This document shows positions 1 to 5,914 of a stretch of DNA of 9,588 bases, piece after piece. Every line of letters starts with the position of its first letter. The stretch's first letter is position 1. The translations under genes were made by a program, and so were the position numbers. The notes under the pieces were generated by a model that ran no database searches, had not been told where the DNA came from, and worked only from the letters and a program-made list of their open reading frames with translations. The DNA comes from Anaerolineae bacterium (GTDB taxonomy: Bacteria; Chloroflexota; Anaerolineae; Aggregatilineales; Phototrophicaceae), in the NCBI GenBank assembly GCA_025454675.1, contig JALONZ010000042.1, forward strand, positions 1 to 9,588, in the 5' to 3' direction.

Positions 1-60
1 TGAGCTTGTCATGGCAAGCCTCTACCACACCCTACCATTTATGCCGATGTGTAATCATTT
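1..60. other. Edge segment downstream of the FG-rich gene, no gene seen
   Basis: These 60 bases follow the stop of the leftward gene ending at 61. They hold a weak stem, GCTTG at 4-8 pairing with CAAGC at 15-19 around a 6-base loop, but no T-run on either side, so calling it a terminator is not justified. Whatever lies further left is outside the window. Confidence 0.3.
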
Positions 61-846
61 CTATCTTTCCCGCGACATGCTTTCTAATTGCGATTGCAAT
101 TGCCTAATTTGCTCATTTTGTTGTTCGATAGTGGCTTGCAAGTCTTGAATATCCCCTTTTAGTACATCAGGTTGATATTGACTAAACACGCTGATGAAAT
201 AAATGAGGAGCAATAATAATAAAATACTTGGCAATAAGTCTTTGAATAACTGGGTCATATTGCGAAAGAACTCGGTACGTTTTTGTTCTTTTGTCTTGGG
301 CGGAGTAAATTTTTGTCCAAGCGAGGATGATGGATGTTGTTTATTGGTACTCAAGCGCCCTAATGCCGAAAATGGGCTTGGGGGCGGGGGCGGATTTTTA
401 TCACCCCCACCAAAGCGTCCAAATGGATTATTTTCGGAGTTGCCCCCGCCAAACCGATTGCCACTATTGCTTGATGAGCCGCCGCTCCCACCACCAAATC
501 GGCTACCAGAACTGCCGAAAGGGGTGGGGCGGTCTTTATTATCCCCAGAGAATGGCGATTTTTTGCCAAAAACGCTACTAGACCCCGTGAACGGGTCGTC
601 ATCATCATTATCAAAATCTTCAAAATCAGATTTAGGTGTCCCAAAACGCGAAAAGCCACCAGTGGGTGGTTTTCCAAAGCGCGATGTGAATGGGTTTGTT
701 GGTGGTTCATCGTCTTTGGCTTTGGTCGAATTGTTTGGCGCGTCAGGCATTCCATCCATATTCAAATTATCATGGATGAATTGGGAGAAACTATCTTTAT
801 CTTCCGATTCGGGATTATCTTCTGGACGGGCTTCTTCATCAGACAA
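61..846 (-). CDS. Disordered FG-repeat protein with C-terminal membrane helix and coiled coil, unknown function
   Basis: Product is not a family I recognise. From a TTG start at 846 it has 261 residues. Residues 1-190 are low complexity and probably disordered: an acidic N-terminus, a D-run at 81-84, glycine/serine-rich stretches, eight FG dipeptides (57-58, 68-69, 93-94, 110-111, 117-118, 132-133, 142-143, 145-146), mostly as RFG or PFG, and a run of five prolines at 152-156. A basic stretch precedes one strongly hydrophobic helix (about 205-221), then a Q/E/L-rich C-terminal coiled coil (about 230-256). There is no signal peptide, so the long head may be cytoplasmic, but topology is inferred. 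The frame also opens at a TTG at 864. I prefer 846 because GGAGG lies 7 bases upstream of it, whereas 864 has no well-placed Shine-Dalgarno sequence. It lies downstream of the DUF2344 gene on the same strand. Confidence 0.75.
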   Translation of the reverse strand: MSDEEARPEDNPESEDKDSFSQFIHDNLNMDGMPDAPNNSTKAKDDEPPTNPFTSRFGKPPTGGFSRFGTPKSDFEDFDNDDDDPFTGSSSVFGKKSPFSGDNKDRPTPFGSSGSRFGGGSGGSSSNSGNRFGGGNSENNPFGRFGGGDKNPPPPPSPFSALGRLSTNKQHPSSSLGQKFTPPKTKEQKRTEFFRNMTQLFKDLLPSILLLLLLIYFISVFSQYQPDVLKGDIQDLQATIEQQNEQIRQLQSQLESMSRER

Positions 847-871
847 GGGAACGCCTCCAAACAATACACTA

Positions 872-896
872 AACCTATTCCTCTTTATTATAGGTT
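872..896 (-). promoter_or_regulatory. Candidate -10 element within an inverted repeat upstream of the FG-rich gene
   Basis: The minus strand reads TATAAT at 892-887, a perfect sigma-70 -10 hexamer, 41 bases before the TTG start at 846. No convincing -35 is seen at 16-18 bases. An inverted repeat, AACCTAT/ATAGGTT (872-878 and 890-896, 11-base gap), overlaps the -10. It could be an operator, or chance in AT-rich DNA. Confidence 0.35.
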
Positions 897-935
897 AAAA
901 CAAGCATTTTGCGCTATAACATCTCATGCCCAATT

Positions 936-1607
936 TTAGATTTTTATCAATTTGTCGTACCCCTCTAGGTGCAATTTGACGCGATGCACATCCACATCAT
1001 ACTCTGATAACCCCATATGACCCAATAAATCATGTGGGCGGAAGTTACCACGCTCCCCTGTGGCGAGTGTGGCGAGCAGATGACCTGTTTCATCCAGACG
1101 CAATTTATAAATCAGTGGGCGAAAATCCATCACGGATTTTTTGCCATTACGCTCTTGTTCAACGATGATGCGGTCACGCGCCAAAATTTGGGTGATGCGC
1201 TCTTGCAGGTCATCTGGTGCATCATACACCCAAATCCGATAATCGGCGCTATGAATTAAGGTTTGCGGGGCGGGCATGGTGATGGGGACTTCAATGATAT
1301 GATGTACCACCAGTCCATCTGGACTCACACTCATAATCTGGTCGGGTAAATGGTCAAACGAACTGAGTTTTTCGCGCAGAGATAAATCCAATAATTCGCA
1401 TTCGCTGGTTACACCCAATGGTACTTGTGCGGCGACTTGAATGCGCGGACGGTTACTAAAGCCTTGCGAATAAAAAATAGGCAAATCGGCACGGCGCAAA
1501 ACCCGTTCCCAGACCTTTGCCATGTCCAAACTGCCGACATATTTTAATGCTCCATATTTGCCAAAGGTGATATGCAAGCGTTGTTGAACAGGTGAGATAT
1601 GTGTCAT
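936..1607 (-). CDS. DUF2344 / TIGR03936 radical-SAM-linked protein, stand-alone
   Basis: A 223-residue protein resembling DUF2344 (TIGR03936). The family occurs either fused to the C-terminus of a B12-binding radical SAM protein or as a separate gene next to one; its biochemical role is not settled. Visible family features are an N-terminal 'QRLHITFGKYGALKYVG', then SLD at 26-28, a basic RR at 38-39, FYSQGF at 45-50 followed by NRPRI, and PLGVTSE at 63-69 before an acidic/hydrophobic strand. The rest is an alpha/beta C-terminal half ending in DKLIKI. The frame stays open to 2147, but that part is antisense to a better gene. The ATG at 1607 puts the conserved domain at the expected N-terminus and lies about 40 bases downstream of a promoter-like pair. 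An ATG at 1658 is the alternative. No radical SAM, RNase G or rpmA gene is adjacent in the window. Confidence 0.85.
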   Translation of the reverse strand: MTHISPVQQRLHITFGKYGALKYVGSLDMAKVWERVLRRADLPIFYSQGFSNRPRIQVAAQVPLGVTSECELLDLSLREKLSSFDHLPDQIMSVSPDGLVVHHIIEVPITMPAPQTLIHSADYRIWVYDAPDDLQERITQILARDRIIVEQERNGKKSVMDFRPLIYKLRLDETGHLLATLATGERGNFRPHDLLGHMGLSEYDVDVHRVKLHLEGYDKLIKI

Positions 1608-1621
1608 ACGTTGGTCAAGCC

Positions 1622-1650
1622 TTTTGTGATTAGACGTTCTAGGGTAGAAT
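1622..1650 (+). promoter_or_regulatory. Weak candidate promoter for the 1702-4048 cluster
   Basis: TTTTGT (1622-1627), 17 bases, then TAGAAT (1645-1650). The -10 is one mismatch from consensus and the -35 is poor. It would give a leader of about 45 bases to the ATG at 1702. It overlaps the divergent candidate promoter at 1649-1677. Confidence 0.3.
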
Positions 1651-1677
1651 TTAAGCATAGAATCATCACAAATCCAA
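1649..1677 (-). promoter_or_regulatory. Candidate promoter for the DUF2344 gene
   Basis: On the minus strand TTGGAT (1677-1672) is followed after 17 bases by TTAAAT (1654-1649). Transcription would begin near 1642, giving a leader of about 35 bases to the ATG at 1607 and leaving the alternative ATG at 1658 outside the transcript. Confidence 0.3.
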
Positions 1678-1701
1678 CCTATAAAATCGGCAAATAGACA
1701 A

Positions 1702-2160
1702 ATGACAACCACAACATCCCCCAAAAAGAAGTCCATATCTGCAAAAATGAGTTTTCGATATGCCATGCTTTTTATCGTGGGGATGACCTTGTTGTTATTT
1801 CTCATGGGGATGTTACTCATCCTTGAGGCATCTCCGATTGCTTTATTACCTGAACAAGTTTCGATTATTGGTGATATTTTTATCATCATCTTGATGCTTT
1901 GCCCGTTGATGATTTGTGGAATCCCTTTATATATTGCGCTGGGTGCATCGGTGTTCGGACTGATTCGTGTGGATTCGGGTACACGCTTCAGATTACGCAA
2001 ATGGCAACACAACACCAAAAATATGCAACAAAATGCCGAAAAACTGACACAATCACTGGCTAAACAATCCATCCGCGTGAATAGTCGCGCTGAATTTTTA
2101 CGCCCATTATTCAGATTATTTGATAAACCAGAGGATAAACAAGACAATGGAAAACAATGA
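1702..2160 (+). CDS. Small membrane protein with two hydrophobic segments, unknown function
   Basis: A 152-residue protein not assigned to a family. It opens with a Thr/Lys-rich cytoplasmic-looking leader (residues 1-18). One hydrophobic helix follows (about 20-42), then a second, longer hydrophobic region (about 55-88) containing Pro and Gly and possibly forming one or two helices. The remaining 60 residues are soluble, highly charged and Gln/Lys/Arg-rich, with no cysteine. The ATG at 1702 has no clear Shine-Dalgarno sequence; an internal ATG at 1747 is possible but also lacks one. It is the first gene of a rightward five-gene cluster, and its last 14 bases overlap the next gene, which suggests translational coupling. 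The complementary strand is also open here but its product has no protein-like family signature, so I treat this strand as coding. Confidence 0.7.
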   Translation: MTTTTSPKKKSISAKMSFRYAMLFIVGMTLLLFLMGMLLILEASPIALLPEQVSIIGDIFIIILMLCPLMICGIPLYIALGASVFGLIRVDSGTRFRLRKWQHNTKNMQQNAEKLTQSLAKQSIRVNSRAEFLRPLFRLFDKPEDKQDNGKQ

Positions 2161-2380
2161 GAATTGGAAAAATAAGACCTATATTGTTGGCGGGGTGATG
2201 GGGAGTGTCTTTGGATTACTCGCCGCTTATTTATTCAATCGTGCCGCCGAAGAAGATGCAGAACGCAATGGTGGCAAGCCTACAAAAATCCCCACCATGC
2301 AAATTTTGACTCTCTCATTGGCTGGTCTAAATTTTATCCGCCAAATCACCGAAGCCGGTAAGGGTGGAAAGAAGAAATAA
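2147..2380 (+). CDS. Small single-pass membrane protein, unknown function
   Basis: A 77-residue protein. Residues 10-28 form a Gly/Ala-rich membrane helix (TYIVGGVMGSVFGLLAAYLF), followed by a charged stretch (RAAEEDAERNGGKP), a second, shorter hydrophobic/amphipathic stretch (MQILTLSLAGLNFIRQI) and a Lys-rich tail. The arrangement recalls small uncharacterised membrane proteins common in Anaerolineae, but that is recollection and not proof. The frame could start at a TTG at 2120. The ATG at 2147 is preferred because AGAGGA lies at 2130-2135, 11 bases upstream, while 2120 has no ribosome-binding site. It overlaps the preceding gene by 14 bases in a different frame and ends 3 bases before the SRAP start, so the three are almost certainly cotranscribed. 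Confidence 0.75.
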   Translation: MENNENWKNKTYIVGGVMGSVFGLLAAYLFNRAAEEDAERNGGKPTKIPTMQILTLSLAGLNFIRQITEAGKGGKKK

Positions 2381-2383
2381 CCC

Positions 2384-3079
2384 ATGTGTGGACGGTTTGT
2401 ACTTGCAACAGATGGGCAATCAATCCAGACGCATTTTAATTTGGTGGCTGTTCCCGCAGGGTTAGCGGTTGCGCGGTATAATATTGCCCCCACGCAATCC
2501 GTGATGGTCATCACCAATCAATCACCCAAAACGGTAACGATGCAAAAATGGGGCTTAATTCCGTCTTGGAGCAAAGACACGTCTATGGCGAGTACCCTGA
2601 TTAATGCGCGTTCCGAGACGCTTGAAGAAAAACCATCGTTTCGGACGGCATTCAAACGCAGACGGTGTTTAATCCCTGCCACCGGTTTTTACGAATGGGG
2701 CAAGGGTGAGGGTAAAACCAAGCAACCGTATTATATTCACCTGAAAGACGCGCCTGTATTCGCTTTTGCGGGCTTATGGGAGACATGGAACAGCCCAGAT
2801 GGAGATATGGTCGAAACCTGTACCATCATCACCACCGAGCCGAATGACCTCATCCGCCCATTGCATCATCGTATGGCGGTGATTTTAGACCCTGATGATT
2901 ATGACCTGTGGCTTTCACCAGAAGAACTCTCGCCGAATCTGCTCAAGCCATTGCTGAATAGCTACCCCGAAGAACGCATGGCATATTATGCGGTGTCATC
3001 ATTGGTGAATAATGTGCGGAATGATTCGCCTGATTGCATCAAGCCGTTGATGCCCCCTGCACAAAAACCATTATTTTGA
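2384..3079 (+). CDS. SRAP family (YedK/HMCES-type) abasic-site DNA-protein crosslink protein
   Basis: SOS response-associated peptidase (SRAP) family, 231 residues, the usual length. Members sense abasic sites in single-stranded DNA: after removal of Met1, Cys2 forms a thiazolidine crosslink with the ring-opened sugar, shielding the lesion during replication. Hallmarks visible here are N-terminal MCGRF with Cys2; YNIAPTQ at 32-38; WGLIPSW at 56-62; NARSET at 75-80 with Asn75, matching the YedK catalytic Asn; RCLIPATGFYEW at 94-105 with Glu104; and HHRM at 161-164, where His161 matches the YedK active-site His. The family's RMP is RMA here (Ala165). The Cys2 requirement fixes the start at 2384. 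The gene starts 3 bases after the preceding stop. No LexA box could be recognised by eye, so SOS control is unproven. Confidence 0.96.
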   Translation: MCGRFVLATDGQSIQTHFNLVAVPAGLAVARYNIAPTQSVMVITNQSPKTVTMQKWGLIPSWSKDTSMASTLINARSETLEEKPSFRTAFKRRRCLIPATGFYEWGKGEGKTKQPYYIHLKDAPVFAFAGLWETWNSPDGDMVETCTIITTEPNDLIRPLHHRMAVILDPDDYDLWLSPEELSPNLLKPLLNSYPEERMAYYAVSSLVNNVRNDSPDCIKPLMPPAQKPLF

Positions 3080-3096
3080 CGAAAAGAGAAAATCGC

Positions 3097-3264
3097 ATGA
3101 GCAAATCGGCGTTATCACCACAATCTCGAAATATCTTGTATATTGGCATCGCTATTTTTATGTTTATTGGCGTGGTGGTGATGATTTTATCGGTTGGGCA
3201 ACAATTAAACACCCTGATTGACCCCAATATCACCCCGACACCCGCGCTATCCCCAACGGAATGA
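3097..3264 (+). CDS. 55-residue single-pass membrane protein with Pro/Thr-rich tail
   Basis: A small hypothetical protein. A short Ser-rich N-terminus leads into one clear membrane helix (about residues 13-34, ILYIGIAIFMFIGVVVMILS), then a short hydrophilic stretch and a tail with Pro at alternating positions (NITPTPALSPTE). With few positive charges after the helix and Lys/Arg before it, the tail is probably outside. The frame extends upstream to 3034 inside the SRAP gene. The ATG at 3097 is preferred because it follows a purine-rich GAAAAGAGAA at a reasonable distance and begins after the SRAP stop. It lies 17 bases after SRAP and 7 bases before the ABC ATPase. No function can be assigned; the conserved spacing within the cluster is the main reason to believe it is expressed. 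Confidence 0.65.
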   Translation: MSKSALSPQSRNILYIGIAIFMFIGVVVMILSVGQQLNTLIDPNITPTPALSPTE

Positions 3265-3271
3265 ACGATTG

Positions 3272-4048
3272 ATGATGAAAACAACCCTGTTGACACATAT
3301 TCAAACAAACGATTTGATGGTGACATATCCCGCGCCTGATGGGGGCGTGTTGACCGCGCTGGGTCCGATTTCGATGACGGTGGCGCGTGGTGAATTTGTG
3401 GCGATTGTCGGCACAAGTGGGTGTGGTAAAAGCACCCTCATTCGTGTTTTAGCGGGGTTACAAGTGGCATCGCAAGGGGTGGCTTTGTTGGATAATGCGC
3501 CTATTAGCACCCCTTCATCAAAAGTGGGGGTGATGTTCCAAAATGCCAATTTGCTCCCTTGGCGCACGGTGTTGGATAATATCGCGCTCCCGTTGGAATT
3601 GGCGGGGATGAAAAAATCTACACGCCTTGATATGGCGCGTGAAATCATGCCCTTATTGGGCTTAGACGGATTTGAAAATGCCTATCCATCTGCATTATCG
3701 GGTGGGATGGCGCAACGGGTCGCATTGGGGCGGGTATTGATAGAACGTCCAGAAGTTTTACTATTAGATGAGCCATTTGGCGCGTTGGATGCGCTCACCC
3801 GTGAAAAAATGAGTTTGGATTTGTTGGGGATGTGGGCGCGTAACCAGCAAACCACGATTATGGTCACGCATAGCATTGCTGAAGCCGTGTTATTGGCTGA
3901 CCGCATCTTGGTATTCAGTCGCCGACCGGGTCGGATTATCGCCGAAATTGCGGTGATGTTGCCCAGACCACGCCGTCCAGATACATTATATGACCCAATT
4001 TTTACGGATTTGACGCGCCAAGTGCGGAATGCGATTGACCAAGCGTAG
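3272..4048 (+). CDS. ABC transporter ATP-binding protein, nitrate/sulfonate/taurine (NitT/TauT) type
   Basis: A 258-residue ATPase subunit of an ABC importer; it would power uptake of a small anion or heteroaromatic substrate through a membrane permease. All motifs are intact: Walker A GTSGCGKST (47-55), Q-loop Gln90, signature LSGGMAQRV (142-150), Walker B VLLLDEP (162-168), D-loop ALDAL (171-175) and switch His200. The LLPWRTVLDNIALPLEL stretch after the Q-loop and SRRPGRIIAEI near the C-terminus are typical of SsuB/TauB/NrtD relatives, so substrate could be sulfonate, nitrate, a thiamine precursor or similar; sequence alone does not decide. The frame opens at 3218 inside the preceding small gene. 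The ATG at 3272 (or the adjacent one at 3275) is preferred, 7 bases after that gene's stop. No permease or binding protein gene is adjacent. It is the last gene before the terminator. Confidence 0.93.
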   Translation: MMKTTLLTHIQTNDLMVTYPAPDGGVLTALGPISMTVARGEFVAIVGTSGCGKSTLIRVLAGLQVASQGVALLDNAPISTPSSKVGVMFQNANLLPWRTVLDNIALPLELAGMKKSTRLDMAREIMPLLGLDGFENAYPSALSGGMAQRVALGRVLIERPEVLLLDEPFGALDALTREKMSLDLLGMWARNQQTTIMVTHSIAEAVLLADRILVFSRRPGRIIAEIAVMLPRPRRPDTLYDPIFTDLTRQVRNAIDQA

Positions 4049-4050
4049 GG

Positions 4051-4090
4051 AATAAAAAAACGGTAGGAGTGAATCTACCGTTTTTTTATT
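4051..4090. terminator. Perfect bidirectional intrinsic terminator
   Basis: The 16 bases at 4051-4066 are exactly complementary to 4075-4090, with an 8-base loop (GAGTGAAT). The core is ACGGTAG/CTACCGT, flanked by A7 on the left and T7 on the right, so transcripts from either direction end in a GC-containing hairpin followed by a U-run. It starts 2 bases after the ABC ATPase stop and lies 8 bases beyond the 3' end of the tRNA-Ser(GCT) gene, so it closes both converging units. Confidence 0.95.
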
Positions 4091-4098
4091 GCTGAGTG

Positions 4099-4188
4099 CG
4101 GGGAGGACAGGATTCGAACCTGCGGCACCGCGTTAAACGGTGCAACTGCTTAGCAGGCAGCCCCAATCGTCCACTCTGGCACCTCCCC
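4099..4188 (-). tRNA. tRNA-Ser, anticodon GCT
   Basis: A 90-base type II tRNA. Acceptor strands GGGGAGG (4188-4182) and CCTCCCC (4106-4100) pair fully, with discriminator G at 4099. The anticodon loop CTGCTAA places GCT at 4154-4152, reading AGC and AGU. A long variable arm (GCACCG paired with CGGTGC) and a TTCGAAT T-loop complete the serine-tRNA shape. CCA is not encoded and must be added after transcription. It is the second gene of the tandem pair. Confidence 0.97.
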
Positions 4189-4209
4189 ATGTATCGGTTT
4201 TTAATATTG

Positions 4210-4297
4210 CGGAAAGAGTGGGATTCGAACCCACGGTAGCGTGGAACGCTACTTTGGTTTTCAAGACCAACGCCTTAAACCGCTCGGCCATCTTTCC
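4210..4297 (-). tRNA. tRNA-Ser, anticodon TGA
   Basis: An 88-base type II tRNA. Acceptor strands GGAAAGA (4297-4291) and TCTTTCC (4217-4211) pair fully, with discriminator G at 4210. The anticodon stem TTGGT/ACCAA encloses loop CTTGAAA with anticodon TGA at 4263-4261, which reads UCA and, by wobble, other UCN codons. The long variable arm is GTAGCG/CGCTAC, and the T-arm is GTGGG/CCCAC around TTCGAAT. CCA is not encoded. It lies 21 bases upstream of tRNA-Ser(GCT), so both probably come from one transcript. Confidence 0.97.
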
Positions 4298-4329
4298 AGA
4301 TGACTAAATGACCGACTTCACTACGTAGG

Positions 4330-4358
4330 AGTATAGCATACCAATCATCGGTGGTCAA
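4330..4358 (-). promoter_or_regulatory. Strong sigma-70-like promoter for the tRNA-Ser pair
   Basis: On the minus strand TTGACC (4358-4353), a 17-base spacer, then TATACT (4335-4330). Both hexamers are one mismatch from consensus at ideal spacing. Initiation near 4323 would give a leader of about 26 bases before tRNA-Ser(TGA). This is the best promoter match in the window, as expected for stable RNA genes. Confidence 0.75.
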
Positions 4359-4375
4359 TGCACTATTAGCCGTTA

Positions 4376-4423
4376 TTTTGTGATACGATGAAATTACCTA
4401 TATTTTTTTACACCCACAAGGAG
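4376..4423 (+). promoter_or_regulatory. Candidate promoter and ribosome-binding site of the secreted protein gene
   Basis: TTTTGT (4376-4381), 17 bases, TATATT (4399-4404) form a weak promoter-like pair. The ribosome-binding site AAGGAG (4418-4423) lies 8 bases before the ATG at 4432 and is strong, fixing that start. Confidence 0.4.
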
Positions 4424-4431
4424 TTGGTTAA

Positions 4432-5874
4432 ATGACGAAAAAGTGGTTTTTGATGGTTTTGTTCATCAGTTTATTGGCATTCCCGTTGATGGCGATGGCA
4501 CAAACACCGATTAGCTATGGTCAAGTCGTCACAGGCGAAATTACTGCCGAAGCCCCGTCTGTGACCTATACATTTAACAGTAATTTTGGCGATTTGATTA
4601 CGATACGCATGAGTGCGACTGGTGGTAGTGGTTTAGATAGCTTTGTGCGTTTATTAGACCCGAATGGTGTTGATTTTTATAGCGATGATGATAGTGGTGG
4701 CAACAGAAATGCGTTGTTGGGTCCCATCACATTGTCAGCAGGCACATATACCATCATAGCGAGTAGTTGCTGTGATTCCAGCATTGCAAATACCACAGGT
4801 ACATTTGAATTGGTGGTGAATCTTGCCCAAGCCCCCACCTTAGCGGTCAATCAACCTATCCCATTTGAATTAAACAGTGCCAATCCAGTCGCATTTTTCA
4901 ATTTGCTCAATGATGATATTACCACTAAATTGGCACGCTTGACCGTGACTTTAGCTAATTCCAATGGGGTAAGTTTGAATGTAGAAGTGCGCGGACCCAT
5001 CGGCAATTATTATTATTCCAACTATGTGCCTGTTGGTACAACAACTTATACGGTAGACCCCATTATCGCTGATTTGGCAGGTGGTGCGAATTTGGTGGTG
5101 GTGCGTGCCTTCTCCGATTCACCGGATGTTACACTATTTGCAGATAATCAAGCATTACAAGCCCAAATTACTGTAACCGAAGTGACGGCAACACCTTTGG
5201 TTTCCTCTATTTCTGGGACATTAGATGATGCGAATCCAACTGCCTATTATTCGTTTGAGGCGAATATGGGCGATATTTTGCGCTTATTTGGCGAACAACC
5301 ACTCGATAGCCACCCCATTAATGTGATGGTTTATGGTAATGGCGGATTTGGCATGATGGGTGGTGGTACAGCAGATTATATGACGGGGGGAAGTACAGGC
5401 AATTTTGTGATTGACCCATTGCGTATCATGAATACTGGTATCTATTATGTGGTTGTCTCGCGCGTGGTTTTTGACCGTCCGGAGCGTGTTGTTGGCACAG
5501 TGAGTAACTTCTCATTATCACTGGGTGCCACTGATACACCGATGCTTCAACCGGGCGTGCCTGTTACAGGTATTTTTGATAATCCAGATGTGTTTGAATA
5601 CACCTATCGGTATCAAGCGACCGCTAACCAAACTATCCGCATCACCCTGAAGAGTTTGAATAATGGTTATGGTCCCTCATTTGATATGGAAGGGGCGGTG
5701 TTTGAATCTTCAATGGTGATTGCCAACATGAATAGCATCGCGGCGGGTACAATCTCATATGATGTATTGCTGTATTATGACAGTGTGTATATTATCCGTG
5801 TCCGTAATGGCATTTTTTACGATTTAGGCGCGGGTGCAGGTGAATTTAGCTTGCAAGTGGATGTGGTGGAATAA
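4432..5874 (+). CDS. Secreted four-module beta-sandwich protein with PPC-like N-terminal module
   Basis: A 480-residue exported protein. A signal peptide (KK, hydrophobic core, AMA before Gln24) predicts cleavage after Ala23; no lipobox, C-terminal anchor or sortase motif is seen. The mature part looks like four beta-rich modules (about 24-131, 132-250, 251-366, 367-480). Modules 1, 3 and 4 begin alike: a Gly near 35, 262 and 380, followed by an acidic turn, a Y/F-rich strand and a G-D/N-polar stretch. Module 1 resembles bacterial pre-peptidase C-terminal (PPC) domains: LDSFVRLLDPNG at 68-79, DDD at 85-87, and GTYTI at 104-108. An adjacent cysteine pair (113-114) is unusual. PPC modules normally accompany secreted enzymes, but no catalytic domain is present, so an adhesion, carbohydrate-binding or cell-surface role is inference. 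It is transcribed alone, divergent from the tRNAs and convergent with the aldo/keto reductase. Confidence 0.85.
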   Translation: MTKKWFLMVLFISLLAFPLMAMAQTPISYGQVVTGEITAEAPSVTYTFNSNFGDLITIRMSATGGSGLDSFVRLLDPNGVDFYSDDDSGGNRNALLGPITLSAGTYTIIASSCCDSSIANTTGTFELVVNLAQAPTLAVNQPIPFELNSANPVAFFNLLNDDITTKLARLTVTLANSNGVSLNVEVRGPIGNYYYSNYVPVGTTTYTVDPIIADLAGGANLVVVRAFSDSPDVTLFADNQALQAQITVTEVTATPLVSSISGTLDDANPTAYYSFEANMGDILRLFGEQPLDSHPINVMVYGNGGFGMMGGGTADYMTGGSTGNFVIDPLRIMNTGIYYVVVSRVVFDRPERVVGTVSNFSLSLGATDTPMLQPGVPVTGIFDNPDVFEYTYRYQATANQTIRITLKSLNNGYGPSFDMEGAVFESSMVIANMNSIAAGTISYDVLLYYDSVYIIRVRNGIFYDLGAGAGEFSLQVDVVE

Positions 5875-5914
5875 CATTTAGCACTTGCAAAAATAGATGC
5901 CTAAATAAACGATT

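Noticed and set aside
4..19. Short stem at the left edge as a terminator
   Set aside because: Only five pairs, no T-run, and the flanking sequence is cut off.
203..898. Long open frame on the plus strand opposite the FG-rich gene
   Set aside because: Its Pro/Leu/Ser-rich translation mirrors the Gly/Ser/Phe codons of the other strand, with no ribosome-binding site; the minus frame has a membrane helix, coiled coil and GGAGG.
1608..2147. Upstream extension of the DUF2344 frame on the minus strand, about 180 more residues
   Set aside because: It is antisense to the small membrane protein gene at 1702-2160, is Cys/Ile-rich without family-like features, and lies before the conserved start of the DUF2344 domain.
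3218..3271. N-terminal extension of the ABC ATPase
   Set aside because: It overlaps the 55-residue gene and encodes a Pro/Arg-rich stretch not seen in the family; the ATG at 3272 gives the usual length.
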